A stretch of DNA of 9,779 nt from an uncultured Verrucomicrobiota bacterium (GTDB lineage Bacteria; Verrucomicrobiota; Kiritimatiellia; RFP12; UBA1067). Position 1 is the stretch's first letter. Each line of letters opens with the position of its first letter. The position numbers and the translations under genes were made by a program. Of this stretch, positions 1-6,843 are shown piece after piece. The stretch covers positions 1 through 9,779 of the forward strand of contig CAMZET010000040.1 in assembly GCA_947305825.1 (NCBI GenBank), in the 5' to 3' direction. The notes beneath the pieces were generated by a model. That model made no database searches and had not been told where the DNA came from. It saw only the letters and a program-made list of their open reading frames with translations.

Positions 1-55
1 GTGCCACCTCGCAAGTGTCGTGGTGCCACCTCGCAAGTGTCGTGGTGCCACCTCG
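1..55. repeat. 22-bp tandem repeat, two full copies plus half a copy, cut by the left edge
   Basis: A 22-bp unit beginning gtgccacctcg occupies 1-22 and is repeated exactly at 23-44; the first 11 bases of a third copy follow at 45-55 before the sequence diverges. The two full copies are identical and there is no unique spacer between them, so this is a simple tandem array and not a CRISPR. The array probably continues to the left of the window. No convincing gene covers it, and it lies about 90 bp upstream of the promoter of the chaperone gene. Its function is unknown. Confidence 0.85.
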
Positions 56-146
56 ATTGTGGATTCCCAAACCTCAAATCCGGCATGCTGCAGAGTGCAT
101 CTTGGAGGCTGATGCTTTCAGCGGTGCGGCGGGCGAGACGGAAAAA

Positions 147-155
147 TGGTATAAT
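147..155 (+). promoter_or_regulatory. Extended -10 promoter of the chaperone/effector unit
   Basis: TGG-TATAAT at 147-155 is a perfect extended -10 element (TG, one base, consensus TATAAT). No good -35 box is present 16-18 bp upstream, as is common for extended -10 promoters. Transcription would begin near 162, giving a leader of about 26 nt before the ATG at 188. The 13 bases atggtataatatg are repeated exactly upstream of the V-ATPase subunit D gene. A short inverted repeat (gcatc at 97-101 and gatgc at 111-115) lies upstream, and the 9-mer atgctgcag occurs at both 85-93 and 156-164. Start site and strength are inferred. Confidence 0.7.
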
Positions 156-187
156 ATGCTGCAGCAGACAAACGAAGAAGACAGAGT

Positions 188-703
188 ATGGAATTCATCG
201 CAGCATTGAACGAAATAGCATCGCGCATCGGACTTGGAGCGCTCGAGCCGGACGAGTCAGGGAGTGTGACGCTCCTGTTCGACGGCGAGCACGAGGTATC
301 GTTCGTTCCCGACGGCGCCGAGGGTGTCGTGTATTTCCAGAGCGAAATCGCCGACGCTGGGGCGTTGCGCGAAGGCGAATGCCGCTCGCTGCTGGAGGCG
401 TCGCTTTCGGGCGCGAACGGGGCGGCGTTCGCGATAAACCGCCAGCTCGGCAAGGTGCTTATCTGGAAGCGGTACGGCGAGTTCGCGTCCGGAGCGGCGC
501 TTGAGAAGGAGATAAACGAATTTCTTGGGCAGGCGATACGCTGGAAGCGGCGCCTTGCCGAGGGAGCGGGCGGGGACATCGGCGGCGGCGAGGCAGGTTC
601 TTTCGGCGCCGCAGGCGCGGCGTTCGACGGCGGAGGCGGCGCGAATGCCGGCGACGCGCCGGGACATCTCGGCTTCATGATGGGCTCGTTCATCCAGGTG
701 TGA
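188..703 (+). CDS. CesT/Tir-family type III secretion chaperone
   Basis: This 171-residue protein looks like a small acidic type III secretion chaperone. Such proteins form cytoplasmic dimers that bind the N-terminal region of one or a few effectors and keep them fit for export. Residues 1-120 follow the CesT pattern: an N-terminal helix (FIAALNEIASRIGL), a strand pair around VTLLFDGEHEVSFV, a strand near VVYFQSEI, a helix with SLLEASL, and the strands AFAINRQLGKVLIWKRY, which match the usual 'lald...g.l.l' core. The usual family length is about 130-160 residues. The excess is a Gly/Ala-rich tail at about 125-160, ending in the hydrophobic stretch LGFMMGSFIQV. There is no signal peptide or membrane segment. 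The start is preceded by a weak purine-rich site (gaagaag, about 174-180) and by an extended -10 promoter. The large candidate effector gene follows 34 nt later, the usual chaperone-substrate arrangement. The family call is by pattern recognition; the specific partner is inferred from position. Confidence 0.75.
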   Translation: MEFIAALNEIASRIGLGALEPDESGSVTLLFDGEHEVSFVPDGAEGVVYFQSEIADAGALREGECRSLLEASLSGANGAAFAINRQLGKVLIWKRYGEFASGAALEKEINEFLGQAIRWKRRLAEGAGGDIGGGEAGSFGAAGAAFDGGGGANAGDAPGHLGFMMGSFIQV

Positions 704-737
704 CGCATTCGGGAACTTCAAAAGAAAGGGGGAAGCA

Positions 738-3700
738 ATGTCCATAACGATACGTCCCGACGTGGCGGTGATGCAGGAGCTGCAGTCGCGCGGGATCGAC
801 AAGTCCGTCGGTGTGTTTGGCAGCCATTACGTGCAGCTTGGCAAGGGCAGCCCGATACGCCTCGACGCGATAAAGTCGGCGTCCGTGCCGTTCGCAGGAT
901 TCAAGACGGCCACGAAGGTGGCGCGTGGCTTCGCCGGAATCCAACAGACGGCGAACGACGTGCTGAAGACGCTCGCTTCGGCCAAGTCGCTCGACGCCGG
1001 TGCGCTCCTCGGACTCCTGAAGGCGCAGCAGACGCATTTCGACCGGCTTGCGAAACTCGACCGGCTCGACGCGGCGCAGAAGCAGGACGCGGACGGGCTA
1101 TGGATGTTCACGCAAGCGGTGGAGAACCTCTCGAACGAGGAGCTTTCGAGGATATTCCAGAAGTTCAACACGCCGGAGATGGATTTGCTGCAGACGGCGC
1201 TGTTACGCGAAGGGCAGACGAACAAGGCTGCCGGCGACGCGCGCATGGCGGCCTCGCGCCTTTTCAACCTGCAGGCTCTCGTGCTCAAGGAAATCGGCAA
1301 CCGCGCCGCCGCCGCCACCCTCGGCGACCTCCGCGCCGCCAATCCCCAGGACGCCACCCTTAACGAGGACAACGTCGCGCTGCCGCAGAAGCTCTCCGCT
1401 GAATACGGCGCCGCCGGAGCCGCCGCCGCAAAGCCTGTCCACAAGAACGACATCACGGCCGCGAACATGACCATCCTCGCCGAAGTCTCCTCCACCAACG
1501 CCAACACTCGCGAGAAGACGGCAGCGGCGGAAAGCGGCCGCCTCGCCGCTCGCAAGCTCGACGACGTCCACGTCAAGGAAATGGCCGACGTGCTGCGCTC
1601 GGCGGAACTAACCATCAACATCCCGATTGAAATCCTCGCCGGCGACACGTCCGTCCTCGCCGACCCCACGAAGCCCCTCGCCAACATTTGGCACCTGAAC
1701 GACCAGGGGCTGGTCCCGAAAGGCGAGGGCTATCTGGAGAAGCGCGACAGCGTCGAGAAAGTCCTCTTCCCAGAAATGGCCGGCCACGAAATCAAGGCGG
1801 ACGAACGCCCCGTATACGGCGCATTGAACGTGCAGCACGGCTACGGCGGCGGTTCGCCGGTCTACGGCAACGCCGTCATCGTCCTCAAACCGGAAGTCGC
1901 CAAGCGCGCCACCTATACGCTCATGGACACGTTCCTCTCGACGGCCATGGTCGTGAACAAGGAGCGCCGCGCCAACGTGTTCGCGCTTCTCGACGGCGCC
2001 AAGGGCATCCCCGACGAACTCAAGACGCTGCTGAAAAACCCCGATTCGCAGGAGCGCAAAGACCTGGATGAGTGGTTCGACAAGCTCGAGGGCAGGAACG
2101 TGAAGTTCATCGGCGACGGTCTCGATCCGCGCTCGATCCCGAAGTCGATAAAGAACGTCATCGCACGCAACGACAAGAGCGTGATGGAAGACGGCGAGAA
2201 ATACTTCCTTGCTCTCCTGTATGACTGCTTCGGCGACAAGGAAGCGATGCGCTCGAAGATGGTGACGCACGACAACATGGAGGCTCTTCTGCCGCAGCTC
2301 GGCGACGTGACGGGCAACGCGCTCGCCCAGGCGGCGATGAAGAAACGCGCCGGACAGACGCCCAATTTCACGTTCGACGGCCCGGAATACATCGAAGCGC
2401 AAATACAGGGCCAAATCATGCCGCTAAGGGACATCGCCGAAATCCGCGTCGACCTCGGCCTCTCGCCAGACAAAGTCAAGAACGCCGATTACATTGCCAA
2501 ACTCAAGCAATTCGAGAGTCAGACCGGCATCAAGGTCGTCATCAAGGAAGAGTTCGACGACAAGGCCCTCAGCATCCAGGCCGACCTCAAAGCCGAGCAG
2601 GACAAGTTTGGCGCCAAGCATATCGACCAGGCAAAACTCGATTCGCTCATGGCCAAAGCCCTCGCAGACCCGAACAAGGCCGTACAGGAACGCATGGAGG
2701 CGATGAAGGACAGTGTGGAAATCTACGAGCTTCCTCCTGGAGTGAAAGCCGAACTCAAGGGCGAGGCTCTGGCGAAGTCCACCGAAGCGTTCAAGGCGAA
2801 GGTGAAGCGGCTGGTGGCGGGCGGCGGTTCTAGCGCCGTGCAGTGCGTGAACAGTGCGCTCAACGACACTCTCGTCAACGCCACGCGCTATCTCAAGAAG
2901 AATCTTTCCGCTTTGAAAGACCTGCATTTCGACAGCAAGGCGCAGTTCGACGCGTTCGTCGACTTTCTCTGCGAGACACCCGGCATCGGTTCCGGCGCGG
3001 AGGTCAGGTTGCTGCACAAGCACGTCCAAGCGCACGCGGCGTTCCTGAACGAGGTGGCGACGGCGGAGCCGCCTCTCGACTCGCAGCAGCTGCTGGCGCG
3101 CCTGGCGACGCTCGCGAAGGACGCGGACGCCGAATTCACCGCACTCGCGAAGAATGATGGCGGGCGCATCGCCGACGACGCGATGACCGTCCAGATGCAG
3201 CGTATCTCGAAGCTGTCGGTGGCGATGCTGAAGAACGCCCAGCCGCCGATAACGCCGGCCGCGCTCTCCGCCGCGTTCGGCCGCCTCGACTCCCTCGAAA
3301 TGCGCGCGCTCCACGGCCAGCTCGCAGCCATAGCGACCTGGGGCGCCAAAGACGAGGTGCAGGGCGCCGGCGCCGTCTCCGCCATGTTCAGGATGCTCCG
3401 CGCCGACGCGCTCAACGTCGCCACCGCCGCTGGCATCGTCGCGCCGCCGCCCCCACGCGCCTTCGCCGGCGACTTGACGCTCGTACAGTCCGGAGTCCGC
3501 GACACGCTCAGGCTCGCCTCGCCCGAATTCCATGCCGCCTTCGAGAAGAAATTCCCAGGCTTCCCGCAGTTCCCGGCTCCGGCCAGACCCGACCTGATGC
3601 CGCAGAACGCCGCAGAACGGCGCAACTTCCTCCTCGGCGTCCTCGAACCCTACCGCCAGAAGGAGCTCACCGGCGCGGAAAGGGGAATCTCCGTGCACGG

Positions 3701-4424
3701 ACGCGGCCACATCATCCGCGCATACTTCTTCGCGAACACGATGTGCAACATCCTCAAAGCTCAAGGCGTCAGCGTCGACAAAAACGCCGTGCTCTGCGGC
3801 ATCGCCGGGCACGACCTCGGCCGCGCCGGCCTCGGCGACGACATCTGGGAGAAGGAGTCCTCCAACGCCACCGTCGCCGCGCTCAAGAACGCCACAGGCC
3901 CCGACGCCATGGGAGAGGTCTACGAAAAGGAACTCGCCGGCTGCATCAACAAGCAGCAAATCGTCCAGCAGAACGGCCGCAAGGTCACCGTCTCCGGCAG
4001 CGACACCCTCGAGGGACAGCTCCTCAACGCCGCCGACTGCCTCGACATCGGCCGCACCAAGGAATTCGACGACAGGTATTTCGACTTCCTGCGCGGACCC
4101 AACGGCGAACTCACCGAGGACGCCATCAAAATCCGCGACGGACTCAAGAAGGAGGCCGACCTGCTGCAGCGCATGACGAACCCGCTTTGCGCCAACCGCC
4201 AGAAGATGCAGAGCCTCGAGCTACAGGTGCTCGAGGCATCCAACAACGGCGGCGACTACATGGCCATCCAGGAAACCAAGAACGAATTGCGCAACAAGAT
4301 TAGCGAAACGTTCATCCTCGAGGCGGACAAAATCTCGAACGAAGACTATCTGCTGAAATACGAGAACGTGGTCAAGGCGAACCCGCAGCTCTTCCCGCTT
4401 TTGAGCCAGTACGCCTTCGACTAA
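738..4424 (+). CDS. Large candidate type III effector with DUF3626-like and SidE-phosphodiesterase/HD-like domains
   Basis: The 1228-residue protein has no Sec signal or membrane segments. Residues 1-60 could hold the secretion signal and chaperone-binding region; about 65-290 are helical and Ala-rich. About 290-580 resemble DUF3626: KRDSVEKVLF (335-344), ERPVYGALNV (356-365), GGSPVYGNAVIVLKPEVAKRATYT (371-394, abridged family pattern) and YIEAQIQG (551-558). About 580-955 are helical with a proline run (APPPPRAFA, 902-910). About 955-1120 carry paired histidines HGRGH (H987, H991), AGHDLGRAGLGDDIWEKESS (H1025, D1026, E1038) and ADCLDIGR (1099-1106). This pattern suggests a metal-dependent HD-type hydrolase resembling, from memory, the SidE phosphodiesterase domain of Legionella. 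The end (1140-1200) may form a coiled coil. A strong ribosome site, aaaggggg, lies 5 nt before the ATG. The chaperone gene directly upstream supports export. Enzymatic activity, substrate and the ADP-ribosyltransferase resemblance of the DUF3626 part are inference. A cytoplasmic nucleotide hydrolase is the main alternative. Confidence 0.7.
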   Translation: MSITIRPDVAVMQELQSRGIDKSVGVFGSHYVQLGKGSPIRLDAIKSASVPFAGFKTATKVARGFAGIQQTANDVLKTLASAKSLDAGALLGLLKAQQTHFDRLAKLDRLDAAQKQDADGLWMFTQAVENLSNEELSRIFQKFNTPEMDLLQTALLREGQTNKAAGDARMAASRLFNLQALVLKEIGNRAAAATLGDLRAANPQDATLNEDNVALPQKLSAEYGAAGAAAAKPVHKNDITAANMTILAEVSSTNANTREKTAAAESGRLAARKLDDVHVKEMADVLRSAELTINIPIEILAGDTSVLADPTKPLANIWHLNDQGLVPKGEGYLEKRDSVEKVLFPEMAGHEIKADERPVYGALNVQHGYGGGSPVYGNAVIVLKPEVAKRATYTLMDTFLSTAMVVNKERRANVFALLDGAKGIPDELKTLLKNPDSQERKDLDEWFDKLEGRNVKFIGDGLDPRSIPKSIKNVIARNDKSVMEDGEKYFLALLYDCFGDKEAMRSKMVTHDNMEALLPQLGDVTGNALAQAAMKKRAGQTPNFTFDGPEYIEAQIQGQIMPLRDIAEIRVDLGLSPDKVKNADYIAKLKQFESQTGIKVVIKEEFDDKALSIQADLKAEQDKFGAKHIDQAKLDSLMAKALADPNKAVQERMEAMKDSVEIYELPPGVKAELKGEALAKSTEAFKAKVKRLVAGGGSSAVQCVNSALNDTLVNATRYLKKNLSALKDLHFDSKAQFDAFVDFLCETPGIGSGAEVRLLHKHVQAHAAFLNEVATAEPPLDSQQLLARLATLAKDADAEFTALAKNDGGRIADDAMTVQMQRISKLSVAMLKNAQPPITPAALSAAFGRLDSLEMRALHGQLAAIATWGAKDEVQGAGAVSAMFRMLRADALNVATAAGIVAPPPPRAFAGDLTLVQSGVRDTLRLASPEFHAAFEKKFPGFPQFPAPARPDLMPQNAAERRNFLLGVLEPYRQKELTGAERGISVHGRGHIIRAYFFANTMCNILKAQGVSVDKNAVLCGIAGHDLGRAGLGDDIWEKESSNATVAALKNATGPDAMGEVYEKELAGCINKQQIVQQNGRKVTVSGSDTLEGQLLNAADCLDIGRTKEFDDRYFDFLRGPNGELTEDAIKIRDGLKKEADLLQRMTNPLCANRQKMQSLELQVLEASNNGGDYMAIQETKNELRNKISETFILEADKISNEDYLLKYENVVKANPQLFPLLSQYAFD

Positions 4425-4467
4425 GGCGCGGCACAGCATGCCAAATCCCCGCGACAATCAATAGGGA

Positions 4468-4485
4468 AGCATGATATTCCATGCT
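4468..4485. repeat. Perfect 6-bp hairpin in the gap between effector and V-ATPase genes
   Basis: AGCATG at 4468-4473 pairs perfectly with CATGCT at 4480-4485 around a 6-nt loop. It lies 44 nt after the effector stop codon. No T run follows, so it is a weak candidate for a terminator; it could also be an operator or a 3'-end stabiliser. Nothing in the sequence decides between these. Confidence 0.45.
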
Positions 4486-4528
4486 GCCGCCCCTGGAGCG
4501 AGCGCAACGGCCTCTTAGGCGCGGCAGC
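4483..4528. repeat. 8-bp inverted repeat overlapping the subunit D promoter region
   Basis: GCTGCCGC at 4483-4490 is the exact reverse complement of GCGGCAGC at 4521-4528. The 30-nt loop contains a smaller hairpin, GCCT-ctt-AGGC, at 4510-4520. The right arm covers the place where a -35 box of the downstream promoter would be. It shares bases 4483-4485 with the hairpin at 4468-4485, so the two are mutually exclusive as RNA. It might end effector transcription or act at the promoter; there is no T tract to support an intrinsic terminator. Confidence 0.4.
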
Positions 4529-4536
4529 GGAATTTA

Positions 4537-4545
4537 TGGTATAAT
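4537..4545 (+). promoter_or_regulatory. Extended -10 promoter of the V-ATPase D-I-K genes, probably giving a leaderless mRNA
   Basis: TGG-TATAAT at 4537-4545 is again a perfect extended -10 without a recognisable -35 box. The flanking 13 bases (4536-4548) are identical to those at the first promoter. The expected start of transcription, about 7 bases after the -10, falls near 4552, only about 4 nt before the ATG of subunit D at 4556. No Shine-Dalgarno sequence fits in that gap, so the first gene would be translated from a leaderless or nearly leaderless message. Confidence 0.7.
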
Positions 4546-4555
4546 ATGAGACGTA

Positions 4556-5158
4556 ATGGCTAAAATAAAACTCACCAAGACTGAGTTGAAGGCTCAGACG
4601 GACGCGCTCAAGCGATTTCAGCGCTTCCTGCCTATGCTTCAGCTCAAGAAGCAGCAGTTGCAAAGCGAGATAGCGGGGATAACGGCGAAGGCGGAGGAAG
4701 TCGGCGCGCGCGAACGCGAAGTGCGCTCGGCGCTGGACAGGTGGGCCGGGCTTTTCGCGACGGACGCTTCGCTTCTCGATGGCCTTGTCGTGCTCAACGG
4801 GGTCAATACCGGCTCGGCCAACATCGCCGGCGTCGCCATACCGACGTTTGAGTCCATAGACGCGAAAGTCCGCGAAATAGACGCCTGGTCGACGCCGGCA
4901 TGGCTGGACGATGCGGCGCGCGCGGCGGTCGAAGTCATGACGCTGCGCTGCGAGAGGACTGTCTACGAGGAGCAGCGGCGGCTCGTCCAAGAAGAGCTGC
5001 AGACGACGAGCCAGAGGGTGAATCTTTTCGAGAAGGTCAAGATTCCCGAGTGCAAGGAGGCGATTCGCGTAATCAAGATAGCGCTCGGGGATGAGCAGAC
5101 GGCTGCGGTGACGCGCGGCAAGATAGCGAAGTCCAGGGTGCCGGAGGCAGAGCAATGA
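4556..5158 (+). CDS. atpD: V-type ATPase/synthase subunit D (central stalk)
   Basis: The 200-residue product is the rotor-shaft subunit D of the V/A-type ATPase, which couples ATP turnover in the A3B3 head to rotation of the membrane K ring. The N-terminus MAKIKLTKTELKAQTDALKR, followed by helix FLPMLQLKKQQLQSEI, is the family's opening, and it fixes the start even though no ribosome binding site precedes it. The protein has the expected two long helices, about residues 3-70 and 120-190, which pair as an antiparallel coiled coil; the C-terminal one includes QRVNLFEKVKIPECKEAIRVIKIALGD (abridged family pattern NLFEKVKIP). Length is normal for the family. The stop overlaps the start of subunit I (ATGA), so the two are translationally coupled. 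The catalytic subunits A and B are not in the window. Confidence 0.95.
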   Translation: MAKIKLTKTELKAQTDALKRFQRFLPMLQLKKQQLQSEIAGITAKAEEVGAREREVRSALDRWAGLFATDASLLDGLVVLNGVNTGSANIAGVAIPTFESIDAKVREIDAWSTPAWLDDAARAAVEVMTLRCERTVYEEQRRLVQEELQTTSQRVNLFEKVKIPECKEAIRVIKIALGDEQTAAVTRGKIAKSRVPEAEQ

Positions 5159-6843
5159 TAGTAAAGATGCTTCATCTCGATTTGGTGTGTGTCGCCGGGG
5201 AGGCGGAGAGCAGCCTGGCTCGCCTGCGTTCGCTTGGGGCGGTGCATCTGGACTTGACGCGCTCGCAGGGCGCGGAGGTGACGGCGGCGCGCGGCGCGGC
5301 GGCCGACGCCGAGAAGGCCGTCCGTGCAATCCGGAAGGCGCGCGAGGCGAAGGAATACGCCGCTTCGCTCGACCTGGTGCCGTGCACGGTGGCCGACGTG
5401 CTCGCTCTCGCGGCGCGGCGCGAAGAAGCATCGGCGCAGGCCGAAGCGCTCGCCAAGGAGATTCGCCGCTTCGAGCCGTATGGCGACTTCGACCCGGCTC
5501 TGGCGAAGTCTCTGATGGAGGAGATTGGCGCCGACGAACTCCGCAAAGTGGCGGAGTTGCCTGACGAACTGCCGCCGAAGAGGCTTTCGGAGATGAAGGC
5601 CGACTTCGCGGCACTCGAAAGCGAGATGCTCTCCATCGACAGCCGACTGGCGTCGTCGGACGAGGAGTGCATAACATCGCAGTATCCGGAACTGGCGGAT
5701 CGCGTTGCGTTCAGCGCGGCGAAGGAGTTGATGGAAAGGTCTGGCGCGGTGTCGTTCGTGTCGGGCTGGGTTCCCGTGACGAGGGCTGGGGAAGTGCGCA
5801 GAGCGGCACGCGAGGCTGGCTGGGGCTTGCTGATGCGCGAGCCGGCGGCCGGCGAGACGCCGCCCACGCTAATCGAGCCGCCGCGCCTCTTCCGCCCCGT
5901 CAAGGCCCTCTTCGACGGGCTTGGGATTTCCCCGGCCTATACGGAGGCGGACGTCTCTGTGCCGTTCATGTGCTACTTTTCGCTCTTTTTCGCGATGCTC
6001 GTGGGCGACGGCGCGTACGGTGCGATTTTCCTCGCGGCGACGATGTGGGGTTGGTTCAAGTACCGCCGGGCGGCCAAGCCGAACGCGGTCGCGAAGAGCT
6101 GGCTCGTGCTGCTGACGGTGTTCTCGCTCGCGACGGTGGCGTGGGGGCTGCTGTCCAACACGTGGTTCGGCGCGAACTTGCCGTGCTGCGCCTCGTGGCC
6201 GACGGTGAAGTGGCTGGCGGACCCGAGCTACCACAACATGATGCTCCTGTGCTTCACGATTGGCGCGTCGCATCTCGTGCTCGCCCGCCTCTGGAACGCC
6301 GCGTGCAAGGCGCCGGACTCCACGGCCCTGGCGGAACTCGGCTGGGCGGGAGTCCTCGTCATGATGTATCTCGTCACGAATTCCATCGTAGGCATATTCG
6401 ACGGCGTTCCGAAGTGGGGTATTGTGCTCGGCGCGGTTTCGATACTGCTTGTTTTCGCCTTCTCGGTGAAGCCGTCGGAACTCAAGACGCGCGGCGCGGA
6501 ACTCGGAATGCTGCCGCTAAACATAATGAGCGCGCTTGGCGACATAATCAGCTATGTGAGACTTTTCGCGGTGGGGCTCGCGTCCGTCAAGGTCGCGGAG
6601 AACTTCAACCAGATGGCGACGGGGCTCGTCGCCGGAGCGGACGCGATATGGCTGAAGGCCGTCATGTCGGTGGCGATGGTCGCGATTCTCGTGGTCGGGC
6701 ACGGGCTGAACCTTGCGATGGCGGGGTTGTCGATTCTCGTTCACGCGGTGCGCTTGAACACGCTCGAATTCTCCAATCACAAGGGAGTGTCGTGGGCTGG
6801 ATACGCATTCAGTCCGTTCCGTTCGGCCAAGGAGGCGGTCTGA
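5155..6843 (+). CDS. atpI: V-type ATPase/synthase subunit I (membrane stator, a-subunit homologue)
   Basis: The 562-residue protein is the membrane stator that forms the ion half-channels against the K ring. Residues 1-260 are the soluble, helical N-terminal arm on the cytoplasmic side, with a conserved-type closing stretch SGWVP (203-207). The membrane part begins near 268 and has roughly seven to eight segments (about 268-300, 314-334, 361-380, 394-414, 420-437, 455-490, 500-533). The essential arginine of the family is R469 in ISYVRLFAVGLA; a second family motif, HAVRLNTLEF, gives H530, R533 and E538. At 562 residues it is somewhat shorter than many relatives (about 600-650). The start lies inside the end of subunit D, with a good ribosome site GGAGG at 5143-5147, 7 nt before the ATG. 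Confidence 0.95.
   Translation: MIVKMLHLDLVCVAGEAESSLARLRSLGAVHLDLTRSQGAEVTAARGAAADAEKAVRAIRKAREAKEYAASLDLVPCTVADVLALAARREEASAQAEALAKEIRRFEPYGDFDPALAKSLMEEIGADELRKVAELPDELPPKRLSEMKADFAALESEMLSIDSRLASSDEECITSQYPELADRVAFSAAKELMERSGAVSFVSGWVPVTRAGEVRRAAREAGWGLLMREPAAGETPPTLIEPPRLFRPVKALFDGLGISPAYTEADVSVPFMCYFSLFFAMLVGDGAYGAIFLAATMWGWFKYRRAAKPNAVAKSWLVLLTVFSLATVAWGLLSNTWFGANLPCCASWPTVKWLADPSYHNMMLLCFTIGASHLVLARLWNAACKAPDSTALAELGWAGVLVMMYLVTNSIVGIFDGVPKWGIVLGAVSILLVFAFSVKPSELKTRGAELGMLPLNIMSALGDIISYVRLFAVGLASVKVAENFNQMATGLVAGADAIWLKAVMSVAMVAILVVGHGLNLAMAGLSILVHAVRLNTLEFSNHKGVSWAGYAFSPFRSAKEAV

Noticed and set aside
1..55. Possible CRISPR array
   Set aside because: The 22-bp units abut directly, with no unique spacers between them; it is a plain tandem repeat.
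1..504. Open frame running from the left edge into the chaperone gene
   Set aside because: It includes the tandem repeat and the promoter and gives an Arg-rich product; the chaperone frame at 188-703 is the convincing one.
2424..3959. Long open frame (511 codons) on the - strand inside the effector gene
   Set aside because: It is opposite a gene with recognisable domains, its product is rich in Arg/Val/Glu without any known motif, and such antisense frames are expected in GC-rich coding DNA.
3690..4060. HD-GYP cyclic-di-GMP phosphodiesterase in the effector C-terminus
   Set aside because: There is no HDxGK or GYP signature; the HGxxH and HDLGR...DDIWE pattern fits another HD-type family better.
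4421..5677. 418-codon frame on the - strand over subunits D and I
   Set aside because: It covers two secure V-ATPase genes; the product is Pro/Arg/Ser-rich with no recognisable domain.
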